The notes under the pieces were generated by a model that did not search any database, was not told the origin of the DNA, and was given only the letters and a program-made list of their open reading frames with translations. A DNA stretch of 64,000 nt from Carallia brachiata (Eukaryota > Streptophyta > Magnoliopsida > Malpighiales > Rhizophoraceae), in contig JADCRB010000045.1 in the NCBI GenBank assembly GCA_021464245.1, positions 830,468 to 894,467 of the forward strand. Reading direction: 5' to 3'. The position numbers and the translations under genes were made by a program. Shown in pieces: positions 10,748 to 22,244 of this stretch. Position 1 is the stretch's first letter. Each line of letters opens with the position of its first letter.

Positions 10748-12720
10748 ATTTTAAAATGTATGAAGTTTTCTGGCTACTTTTCTCTATCTGCAAACCATGC
10801 TCTAACTCTACATTTAATGAGACACTGGATTGAATGTATCAGGTGATAGAACAACTCTAGAGCAATGCCGGAATATAAATATGGCATGTAATAATCGTGT
10901 TTATTTAGTTTATAGTGTTGAATGCTGTGCAAATGCTGTAGTTTCTTTTTGGATTTTTTTTTTTGTTTCCGAATTTATTGGGTGGTCCAAGTGATCATAG
11001 GCCGACACGTTCTTTGTTTCTTATTATATACCCGTATTGGATGATATTATGCAGAAAACACTAGAGATTAGTGGACTAATTGTCTGCAATCAAGGTGCCT
11101 TTCACCAACACAACTTTCTAGGATTAATGGCTAGGGAAATATTTAGTAGGTCTAAGTTATATAAGATCAAAATAGAATCTAAGTGATATGAAATATTTTT
11201 AAATGAATTTTAAAAAATTTTAAAAAATAATTAAAATATTAGATACTATAGAATAAATTGTATGTTTACATGTACCTTTTTAATTTGAATAAACGTAATC
11301 GGGCTCATAATACTAAACAAAATAGCGTGGGATTTTTGCTGTAATGCCAATCGTCTTTGACACGTGTGGACCCAAGAATTATATGTTAACGGGCAACAGG
11401 AATCCTCGTCATCGTGGTAGATTTGAAGTTGTTAACTCTCTGCATGTGGTGTGCCCATTTTGCATACAACTTTTATACAGGTAAAGTTGAAGTAGGTTTT
11501 TCTCGTTAATTTTTCTCTGGCTTTCCATTTGCAAGAATCTAATGGAATTGTTTCATTTGACAGAGGAATTAACTTCAGCTGTGCGGTTAAAGCAAGTGTC
11601 AATGAATTTTTCAAAGCCAACTACAGGTAGCAGAATTATCTGAACTCTTAATCTCAATTTTTAAAATGTCAAAAAAAAAAATCAAAGTGGTGTCCGTAGG
11701 TAAGTAGGATTCTTACGGATCCGAAATTCAACCACCATCCTAATGGAGTAATAGTTCTAAAAAAAAAAGAAAAGGAAAACAGGAGTAGATACTTCTGAAA
11801 TTTAATTAAGTTTGGTGATCACCGAAAAAAGTCATTCCATTTACATGGACCTATCCACACAACATTGGGACAAAAGGCGATCCTCCCTAGTCGATCCCGA
11901 AATATTGGCACGTTGCGACTTATGGTTGGCTCGGCTGGCTAATTGCGGTCGTCTTCTCTATCCATTAATTGATACTGACTAAGGCCAATCACAAGATAAG
12001 CAGTTAATTTTATGAACAATAGGATGGTGCCTTCCAAATTTGGCTAATCAGCTTCAGATTTCGTGGGGGTGCCAAGCTTTTGACCATTTAATACTTCCAT
12101 TAATAGTCATACCAACACTTAGATGGAATTTTTCTTGTTGGACAGATTGACACGTGTGGCCACGGGTGGGAGCCTAGCTAGTGCACCATGCCACTAATGG
12201 AATTGCACTTTCCATTGAATTTCATTATGAGCTTGGGCAATTCGGTGGTCGGTGCGTATACGGAATATAATAAAAAAGATTCTAGTACAAATTTTAAGTT
12301 TACGTGACAGTAAAGTAATCGTTCAGTTCATTTAAATTATCTAATATTTTAATTTATCTTTTTTTTAATCATCTGACGAAACATATCATTTTGATTCTAA
12401 TCTCAGAAACTATTTCTCAATAATTTTTTTAAATTGAAATTTCTATCAAAAATAATTAGATGTGTAATAGGCCAATTAAATAAGTAATAATACTAATTGA
12501 ATGTGTTACAAAATCAATGGAATAATGCAATACTTGTTACATATTAGAATCGGTTAGTTACACATTTACTCGACTTTGTTGTACATGTAGTCTTTTTTAA
12601 CAACAACAACAACAACAATAATAATAATAATAAATTCAAATAAGATAATTTTTTTTTTTCTCATTCTTTCTAGGAGGTGTCCAATGTAGGTAGTCTATAA
12701 AATTTCATGTTCGACGTGAC
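10748..12720. other. Spacer and upstream region of the WAK-type gene
   Basis: AT-rich spacer without a supportable gene. It has CACGTGTGG elements near 11360 and 12152 (ABRE/G-box-like cores) and AAC/AAT microsatellites near 12600-12632. The nearest downstream gene is the WAK-type protein at 12795. Confidence 0.45.
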
Positions 12721-12728
12721 TATAAATA
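12721..12728 (+). promoter_or_regulatory. TATA box of the WAK-type gene
   Basis: TATAAATA sits 74 bases upstream of the ATG at 12795, leaving a leader of about 40-45 bases. It supports the ATG at 12795 over any earlier non-ATG start. Confidence 0.6.
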
Positions 12729-12794
12729 GGTCATTTAGCTCTTGGTCACTTGCTTCACAAGAGACCTTTACTTCCTTCTATACATACACAGAAG

Positions 12795-13409
12795 ATGATG
12801 CACGTGATACTTTTGATGCTCATTTTGGTGGCCAATGCATTGGCCCAAGATGCTTGTGCTAAATGTGGCAACATGGAAGTCCCATACCCACTTAGCACCA
12901 GTGTCAACTGTGGAGACAGTAGGTACAGAATCTATTGCAACAATGGTGTTCTACAGTTCTTGTCAGTTAAAGGGTTTTACTATGAGATCCTCACCATTAA
13001 ACCAAGTGCTTATAAGCTTGTCATAAGGCCTCCCTTGATACAGGAAAACACTTGTTATTCGTCCGATCTCGCGTTCGGAGGTCTAAAGCTTGATGACAAC
13101 TCGCCATTCAACATATCTACTCATAACACTGTAATGTTGTTTAACTGCTCTGATAACATTCTTCTTTCACCATTGAACTGTTCGTCCAGTAGCTTTTGCA
13201 GGGAGTTTGAGGAGGTGAAAGAAGAAGGCAGCAGTTGCAAGAATACCCTTTGCTGCCATTACTTGAAAGACTCGGCAATGACTTCACATATGATTAGAAT
13301 CAGGGTTGGAGGGTGCACTGCTTATACTTCTGTAGTTGATCTGAAGCCCGGGGACCCCATTGATACTTGGAACTATGGCGTCGAGCTGCAATGGATTCCA
13401 CCAAACTGA
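12795..13409 (+). CDS. Secreted WAK-type galacturonan-binding-domain protein without a kinase
   Basis: Single-exon gene for 204 residues. The first 18 residues (MMHVILLMLILVANALAQ) are a signal peptide. The mature part starts with a cysteine-rich GUB_WAK_bind-like domain (CGNMEVPYPLST, NCGDSRYRIYC) and continues with a WAK-associated C-terminal type region (LNCSSSSFC, CCHYLKDS, GGCTAYTSVVDL). These domains normally form the outside of wall-associated receptor kinase-like proteins of the WAKL20 type and are thought to contact pectin. Here a TGA follows QWIPPN, before any transmembrane helix or kinase, and none is found in the next 900 bases. Several N-x-S/T sites suggest glycosylation. It is either a natural secreted WAK-type protein or a receptor that lost its kinase. 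A second in-frame ATG immediately follows the first. Confidence 0.85.
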   Translation: MMHVILLMLILVANALAQDACAKCGNMEVPYPLSTSVNCGDSRYRIYCNNGVLQFLSVKGFYYEILTIKPSAYKLVIRPPLIQENTCYSSDLAFGGLKLDDNSPFNISTHNTVMLFNCSDNILLSPLNCSSSSFCREFEEVKEEGSSCKNTLCCHYLKDSAMTSHMIRIRVGGCTAYTSVVDLKPGDPIDTWNYGVELQWIPPN

Positions 13410-14335
13410 TTGTGTTTGTGATGTTATAGTACATTAAGCGACTGTACTATCTTGCCATGATATGGGGTTGTGTATTATGATAGATAGGCACAAGACTTTG
13501 GAGCCAAATGGTTAACTTGCTTTGTTATCACTTACCAGGTTATGTGTGTGTGTTACTGCTCATGTTTGCTTCAATTTCTCTTGGCGAATAAACTATGTTT
13601 TGTGGCATTCTTTTTTCACATTTTTGTGGTTTTTCTACTCTTGATTGCTGGATTCTTGGGCACATTACATATCCAAAGGACTGCAAAATTCAATTTATAC
13701 ACCAACGAATGTTGGTCAGAGTAGAAAGAGCTCAATTTCTGTTAAACAAAAGCTCAGTTTTTCTTAAACAAAATCTTGAGTTTGAGGCTTGTAATTAGAA
13801 AAAACGGCATTGAAAGAACTTCCCACAAAGGATCTAACAGAAACTCAAATCAGATTAGTTGAAGCCTAATGTGATACCACAATCATATATATATATATAT
13901 ATATATCAATTTATTCTAAGCAGCAGAACACAGAAGCATCACATATTATAAATTCGTTTGTTGTCACAAGACGGAAAAACCAAAAAGGTGCGTGTGGATG
14001 CAACTTTTTAACTGGATATCAAGAAGCTAATACAAATAGAGCACATTATTATGCAACCATCATTTTTACTTACATATTCAAGCAGTTAGCAATCATTATC
14101 ACAAACATATCTATCAGATGGCATCTGTTTCCTCATTCAGTAGTTAACAAGGCAAGCAGAAGCAACAATTAAGACAAACAGGTAAAACACAAAACACCTA
14201 ATTCCTCTATCTCTACCTCATTTCTTAGACATTTACTACAATCAGTACCATGATGTCCAAAACCAACCATGATCACACTGAATAATTAAGGAATATATCA
14301 GATATTTACTCCATAACCATATAATTGTTAGGCCA
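13410..14335. other. Convergent spacer between WAK-type gene and PP2C
   Basis: Holds both 3' UTRs. A TA microsatellite lies at 13888-13906. A stretch at about 13815-13880 (CACAAAGGATCTAACAGAAA and onward) resembles 21290-21350, marking a dispersed repeat family. No gene seen. Confidence 0.5.
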
Positions 14336-16629
14336 TCAACTTTGGTCTGCTTGGCATTTTTCCTTCCATGGCATCTTTCTTCTTCGACAATTAGCACATA
14401 GGAAGGGGCCTTCCCATGGCTTCGACCCAGGCGAGAAAAAACGCCCCGAGTTTACTGATAAACCATCACTAGGGGATTGATCCACTTGACAGACAGCACA
14501 TCTGTATAGCCCAGATTTTGTACTGAGAGGAAAATCCTTGCCCAGCCTGCATTTCACAAATGAGAAAAGACTAGTTAATAAGAGCGTTGTATTCAATAAA
14601 GGGCAGGACAGTACGATAATAGTTGAACAAGTTGGCTTTCATAAAAGTTGTCCTTCACTTGGACAAGAATTGGCTTTTATATGCTTTAAGACACTATGTT
14701 GCGAAGAAAATTATTTAAGATACTTTTTATTTATTTATTTTTTGATGAGTTATGCAAGAGAATAATCATGCAGCTCTAGTATAGGAAGCTATCTCAGGAC
14801 AACAAACCTTTCAGCAAGCATTGCAGAACCCTCTTCGAACAACTCCTCCACAGCCCCAACAGCAGAAAGTTTATTTGTTGCTTTGTTCATAGAATTATGA
14901 GATTTCTTTCCAAAGAAAAGTGAGCTGAGCATGTTCTGCTTCTTCCTTGGTGTTGGAGGCAAGACAGGACAGGCAGGAGGGATAATATCCACTACAAGGC
15001 ATGTCGTGTCATCTTTCAGGCCCCTCGACCTTAAAGCTTCCTAAAGAGTAAACAAACAGGTACTAATTAGATGGCACAAGCAAGTACAAAATTACTTTGT
15101 AAGACAGTAATAAGCATGCCCATCATAAATATCACCTTCACAACCAATTTTGCAGCAAGCTCTGCAGGCAAACCACGACAAGACTTGGCAGCCATATCAG
15201 AAGATAAGGCATCCCAGATACCATCAGAAGCGATGATGAGTCTTCCACCGGCATTTGAAAGCTGAATAATCAAGAAACAAAATTTCCTAACACTAAAAAC
15301 TAATCTTCCATTTTATAGAGAAAGAGAAAAGGTTGGCAAAGCCATGACGCAAAGATCAAAGGAACTGACCTTCACTTGCTTAACATGTGGTATTGGCACA
15401 ATGAACTCTCCAACATCTGTGTCACCAATTGACCTAGAGAGACATAATCCACCAGGCCAGCAACGTAGTGGTCCAACCTACAAATGAAAAAAAGATTTCA
15501 CCAAGAAGAAAATGGTGATAAGGAGGAATTCGATGAATGTAAAAATCTTTTCACACCAAGAGTTGCAGATTATAAACGAAACTATATGTACCTCATTGCC
15601 TCCAAAGACATTGAGCCTTCCTACTTCACCTCCACTTGCAGTCACACGCTCTCTCTCTTCCACATTCTCTTCCAGCCTGTGATCAACAGTCAAAAGAGAA
15701 ACTACACCCCCTTGGGTATCTAATATGCATCGTGAATCTCCAACAGAGGCAACAGTAACAGTCCACCCATCAATCACAACGAATGTCACTGTTGTACCCG
15801 AAGTTTCCCCTGTCATTAATGAAAACGAAAGATAAGCACAAAAAAAAAAAAGGAATAAAGGAAGATAAGATTTTTGTAGAAATGATATAGTTGTATACCT
15901 CTCTGCTGAAATTCTATATCAGTCTTCACAAAACCTGCAACTAGTGCTCGAGGAAGGGCTTGGAGCCACTCTTCCCTGCTAACATCCTGAGGAATTGCAC
16001 TCAAGACATTGTCCAATAACTTTTCCTTCACAAAAATGGCAGCCGATATACCATTATGCCCATCGAAAATCTGAGGATTAATCCAGTGTTATGATCTCCA
16101 ATTGAATAGCAACAAAATCAACGTCAATAAACCCAAAGTCTCTAAAGTCAATGCTCAAGTTGAAATTACATAATGCTCCAATGAATGAGGACAGTCACAA
16201 AACAAAGAATTCATATTGCAAATCTCTAACTGACTGAGACAAAAGGGCAGGCACTTCATAACCGTAGATCAATTAATTACTCATGGTGAACCAACTATAT
16301 TTCTGGCGAAACTATAAATTATTAAATTCCCTTTCTATCTATGCGAATTTACTCAGTGGAAAATATGGTCATCTCTCTAGTGGGGTAGTAAGTAACAAGT
16401 TAGAAAGAAAGATAAGCACCGCAAATACAGAAAATGATGTTGATGTGTCCCCAGGAACCCTCTGGCAGTCAGGTTTTGTCAGAAAATAATCCTCGCCTTT
16501 CTTTGCCAAGGCAGCTTGTCCATACTTCACACAAGGTTTCTCAACTTTCTCGCTCCTAAGCTCACGACCAATCAATGTCGCAAGAGGAACAAGATGGGTT
16601 TTCATCCTTGATACTTCAACCTGGCTCAT
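14336..16629 (-). CDS. Protein phosphatase 2C, PP2C12-like clade
   Basis: Mn/Mg-dependent Ser/Thr phosphatase. Exons in transcript order: 16629-16420, 16070-15899, 15809-15592, 15477-15370, 15261-15136, 15040-14808, 14546-14336; all GT-AG, 1278 bases, 425 residues, no frame defect. PP2C motifs in order: KKGEDYFLTK near 43, IFDGHNG at 71 (metal-binding Asp/Gly), SGTTVTFVVIDGWTVTVAS and GDSRC, DHRLEENVEERERV, GGLCLSRSIGD, SDGIWD, DDTTCLVVDI. The roughly 120-residue tail holds FEEGSAMLAERL and two CxxC pairs (YRCAVCQV, FLCANCRR), a feature of the Arabidopsis PP2C12-type group and a possible zinc site. The start MSQVEVSRMKTH is the first ATG after the 5' leader. Leader sequence to about 17600 contains a GA/CT microsatellite. 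The substrate is unknown to me. Confidence 0.93.
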
Positions 16630-17551
16630 GGTAGTTTAGGTGTCAACATTCTTACAGCCCCACTGCCATAAACGTATGGAAACAAATAATAATTTATGTC
16701 AATTTCAGCAGCGCACAAATGAGCAGATATAATCCCTTATGAAATGCCAAATAATTTGGCGATTCTCTGAATCAAATCAAAGAGGCACATTTCATATTTC
16801 ATCCAGAAAAAAAAAAAGAAAAAAAGCTAAAACATGTCATGCAAGTCTCAATCTTTAAATTATTCAACCCCTTAAGCAAAATTACTGATCCCTTGACACC
16901 AATAAAACACAGCTCAAGCCCACATTTCAGTAGCTCCATCCACAAAAAAAACCAAAAATCTCGGCCGCTCGTCTAATTATCTCAACACACCAACAACACA
17001 AAAATTATCAAACTTCATCAAATCGTAAAGAAAGAGGGGGGGCCCACAAGCAAAATGTGCAAGAAAATGGCTTAAAAGTCCAAGAAACCCTAACCCATTA
17101 TAAGAAACCCAGTAAAAAAAACTCCTCAACACAAATATTCCATTCAGAATTGCCCCATTCACAACCAAATGGATCCTCAGGTTTTCCCCAAATGACAAAA
17201 TTTACCACCTACTCCTTTCCCCCAACCATAAGAAAAGAAAAGAAAATAAAAAGGAAAAGGCAAAGGCAAAGTCTCATACCCATCAGTGGATTGAGCTTCA
17301 AAGCAGCTAAGAAACCAAAATGTGCATAAAAATAGACGTAAAGATGTAAACTTTAAAGAAAACCCACAAAGAAAAACTCACAGTTGAAACACGAAGAGGC
17401 CTCCTCAATAGATCCAGCATTGACAAAGAAATGGGTCTCTACAAACTCTCTTCCATTTCTGAAACTACCCCCCAAGATGTTTTTTTGTTTTTTTGACAAA
17501 AACTATGGGAAATGCACAGAAAATATTTCCCTTTTAGTACAAGTTTTTATT

Positions 17552-17553
<2 letters not shown>

Positions 17554-17583
<30 letters not shown>
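17554..17583. repeat. GA/CT microsatellite in the PP2C 5' leader or promoter
   Basis: Pure GA dinucleotide run, read as CT on the transcribed strand. CT-rich tracts are common in plant leaders and core promoters. Confidence 0.8.
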
Positions 17584-17586
<3 letters not shown>

Positions 17587-17649
17587 TTTCTATGATTTGA
17601 TTGGAAGAGAAATCTAGAGAGACGCGGTTTTTTTGTAGAGGTGATTTTG

Positions 17650-20600
17650 TTTTTGTGTTTTGGACAAAAGTCTCCGTTTTGATAATGACTTTCCTTAATT
17701 ACGTCTCCCCACCTTCGATAAAATAGAGAAACCCTGCGTGAATTTTGACTTTTCTTGCCAAATTACCAAAATCCCCTTCTAATCTCCATTTTTTCTGTTT
17801 TTCTTGTTTGTGGGTTTGGAAATCCTTTCTTTTCCGTTGTCCAATTTTGTGGAATGTGGAAGGCCTGCTTTTTTGTGTTCAATTTTTGTGATTTTTTTTT
17901 AGTCCGAAAAAAAAAAAAAAAAAGTGTCTCATAATTTTATTAGAAAGTATTACTTCTACTCTCATAATAACCTTTGAACTATCTAAATAGTTATAGTATA
18001 ACCCAGCGTTATAAAGTGCAGGAATATGTTTAACCCCACCAAACACCCTAACAGTTTTCAAATCCAAGACTTTTAACTCGATATCGTTCAGCGCTTACCA
18101 ATGAACTACAACAATTAGTAATTGTGATTTTTTTTTTATATTCGGTGTTAATATTTTTTAAATTGAAATTGTATTGTGATTTCTTGATTTACGAGACAGT
18201 AAAAAAGATTTTTATTATTACAAAGAAAGTCAGAAGGTAAAAAAAATGAGAACAAAACTATAATAAAATTGTATTAAAAACATGAGACCAATTAAAATAT
18301 TATTAAATGATTATATAAAAATGAGTCTTATTTTAGATTATTAAGTCTTATTTTAAATTTTTAAATTTCGTTAATTAAGATTATATATCAAATTATTATA
18401 AATAAATAACTAACAATAATGCTAATGCAATGTAATAATTTTTATGGGTCAGTATCTCTGTCCAAAAAACATATCTGTGGTTATGTAATACCATAATGCA
18501 GATCTAACATTGTGAAACAACAACACAACCCACAAATATTGGAAACGATAAAGTGATTAAATTAAACATGTAAAAGATGCTTTTATTTGGTTTTGACTTT
18601 TTGTTATGTACACTGTTTGACAATTGCCTCACTTAGTTTTTTTTGTCTAGAAGGGTCATTTGTCCGAGATGTTGACTTTAATTGTAATCTTTATTAATAC
18701 GAAAAAAAAATTTCCTACAAAATATCCGGAGTAGTTCCGTCTGTTGGCTGGCAAATCATTAGGCGTGCGTTATTAAGATACAGCAAATTGCTGGACGATT
18801 ATTGTAATTGAGGGCCAATAAGCTGATGCACTATTCAAAGCATGAAATCTATTTTGCTTCTATTGCAGCTTTCAGGTTTATTATTATCTTTTTGACTGAA
18901 AATGATAGCCAAATGAGACAATTATTTCAAAAATTATAATACTGTAAATTTCCACTCCTCTTAACATGTATCTTCTCCAAATTTCGAAACTTGCACATTA
19001 CATTTGACTAAAAGTCTGATTACTTTTAACACATTTTGGTAAATAATTCATAACATGCATAGTATTATTATAGCAAATATAAAATAACCCCCATCAAAGA
19101 TCTCCGCGCAATTGTTGATTTTCTTAATTTAATATGCAAAAAAAAAACTAATTAAAATTATAAAATTTGTAGGGCATTGCAGTAATTCAAACAAAATGGT
19201 CTTGAAAGCCAGGGATCAAATCTGCTGGCCAGACTGCAAAATCCTAAAGACGCTGGCGGTGAGGAAATCCCAACTTGCTTTGTGGGGGGCAACGTTTGGC
19301 GGAGGTGCTGTCCCTGTTTTCTATTAATACTTGAGATCAATGTCTCCCGAGTAACAGTTTCGAGTTTCGATATAATAGTTTAATAATAAATTAACGTATA
19401 ATTTATGTTGATAATTTATATTTAAATTTTTGTAAGCACAATTCCTTTTAACAAATTGATAAGTGCTCGTTATGTAAGAAAATTAAATATATTTTTTCAT
19501 AATTTTTATGATCTCTAATAAAGTAATCTCCTTCGACTTAATTGTGCTCATATAGTCAATTATTCTCCATAGGGATTGGCTTAAACAAAATATAGCAATC
19601 ACGTCAAGGTCAATTCTAGTTTATAATTAAAGTGATTGATATATATTTATAATATATTTTTTAATTCATTAAAAAAAATCTTCCACATAAATAAATATAG
19701 ATAATAAACAGGAAAGGCATATGCTGACGTGGCCACGTGAGGTGGGACCACTTGGGGTTTAGCCACTCATTTGAATGGGGCCCGGCCCCAGCTGGAAAGG
19801 TTGACAAGTACCCGCAATCAAGTGGATGTTTGTTGGGCGGAGATATTGCTAGAGTTACCTGAGGTGGATGTGAAATCATGCAATCCAATCTCTGGTGAAG
19901 GACAAGTATAGACGTCTTAAAATTAATTGATTACTATAATCCATTTGTTTAATTATGTATTTTGCTTAAGCTAAGAAGAAAGTGAAAGCGAGCGCGCGAG
20001 ACCGCGAGCTGATATTCAATGGATTGAAAGGCACAGTTAACAATATTATAAAGTATAGATATAGTTTAGAAACAAAGTTGTACTATTTCAGACACAGAAA
20101 CTCATAGAGTAGTATTTGAAATGATCGTTTAAATAGTAATTTGATGTATTTTTTTATATTAATTTGAGTTTGAATTTCTGTGTTGAAATGTGTTTTTATT
20201 GATTAAGAATTTAAGTTAAAATGTGCAGCATCAAATTTAAAATTTATTAATATTACGGTCGAACATAAAAAATATCTGTTCAAGTGATAGATTTACACTT
20301 ATGGAATAATTAAGCGAAATATTCAAATAAAAAAATATTCCAACTACAATATTACATAAACATATTTATAAGTAACCTTTAAAAAAAAAAAAAACTTGCA
20401 GACCTTTTTTTTCAAAACTTAAGCACAAACTGGAAGGGGGCCAAGAGTCATAAAGGCTTGGGCTTTCTTATAAGCTTCAAGTATGTCCACAAGCTTCATT
20501 TTTAAATAACAAGCGCTCGAGACTTAATTGTTGGGTTTAAAAAAACCATCATCGAGTTCAAGTGCAATCTTTAGGTTATAATGGATTATACTTAATATTA

Positions 20601-22244
20601 TAGCTCCTCCTTCACGTTTAAATAAGAAGAGTGTTTTTTTTTCCTTTTTTTTTTTTGTAAAATTTAATTTGAACTGATTGAAGAGCCTTATACAAAAATG
20701 AATGTTATTATATTATATTAATAAGTTAATGTTTGACCCACTCATGGACCTTCAAAAATAATGAACGCACATGATTGAAGAAAACTTTTTTTTTTGAACG
20801 AATTGAAGAAAACTTAAATAAATCCATAACATTTTTTTAAGCAAAAAGTTATTTGGTTGTTTGTAAGGAAGTGATTAGTAGCTGTAAATATACAATGTGT
20901 CAGAGATGAAAGTATATGACGTGCTCAAGAAAAATATAAGTAAAATGAATGATGTGTCAGATGAAATTATACGATTTATGTAATCAATCAATACAAAAAT
21001 TTTTGGTTTTCTTAACGTTCTTATTGCAATTTCTCTATTGCGTCATATAGTTTCCTTTAATATATCGTTTTTTTTTTCTTTTCACTTATAGTTTTGTCGA
21101 CACGTCATATATTAACAGTTATTTAGTAGTTTCCTAAAAATAATTATTTAGTGGTGTCCTTTTTTTTTTTTTAGAGAATGAAAGATTATACTGACACCAC
21201 CAACAATCGTTGGTTCAAATGGAAGAAGCTTAATTTTCTTTAACTAACGTATTGAGTTTAAGCATTATGAATAAAAAAATAACATTGGGAGAGCTCCCAT
21301 CCGCAAAGAGTCCGACAGAAATTCGAATCAGATTAATTAGGATCTAATACAGTTTCTAAATATTAGAATCTAGTAAAAAAAAAAAAAAAAAATTGTACTG
21401 ACACCCGTTCGAGTTTTAGAGCTAAACTTCAAGAAAAATGGCTGGCTTTTCCTGACGAACATTTAGATATTAATTGTGAGTGGGATTTGCCACTCATGCA
21501 AGAATCAGCAGCAGACAAACTTTTTATTAATTGCATGCAACTCTGTCATTGGCATTGTTTCACATTTGCAAACATTCAGGTTTTTGGCAAGCTCTTGCGC
21601 ATAGAAAATCTGCTGGAAAAAGTTCAGTAACAAGAGTGCAAACAATAATGATGATGTAAACACCCACATAAACAAATTAAAAGAGCATTCCATTACGCAA
21701 CATTAGCAAAGTTATTTGTGTTATGGACAGCATGATCAAATTAGACTAACAAACGTAATGGTTGAGACCAATTTAAAAAAAAAAAAAAAAAGGTCAAAAC
21801 ATCCATTCCATTAGCATTGCTTAATGCGCCAGACTCACTTTGCATGTCCGGGTTTCCTCTTTCCATCAACAGCAACTAGGTGCCTTCCAGGCTTGTTAAT
21901 AGCCGGATTGATCCCACTTTTAGTAGTTTACTTAAACACAGATTTTCCTTTCCGTCGAGAACTCCAAAAACATTTTTAAAAAAAATGCAATACAAAGATT
22001 CCTGAAAAGAGAGTTATTATAGAAAGAAAATTATTTCACTTTCCTCAATAACTCATGAGCAGAAAGTAAAATCTGTTCAGGTCTACCAGCTCAAGTCCAG
22101 GCAGCATAACTTACACTCAGTTCCTACACTTTATTTAAATTTTAATACATAGGCATATTCTCTACCGGTAAGCCGTACATTGCAGTGCCCTTGGATGAAT
22201 ACATTTGGAGTTCAACACCACAATAACCCAGGAATCGGCCCTCC
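17650..22244. other. Gene-poor AT-rich spacer between PP2C and Di19
   Basis: About 4.6 kb without a supportable gene. The first few hundred bases are PP2C promoter. Long A or T runs, a G-box-like CCACGTGAGG near 19733, and a dispersed repeat copy at about 21278-21360 are present. The rest is low-complexity AT-rich sequence; the 3' end merges with the Di19 3' UTR. Confidence 0.5.
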
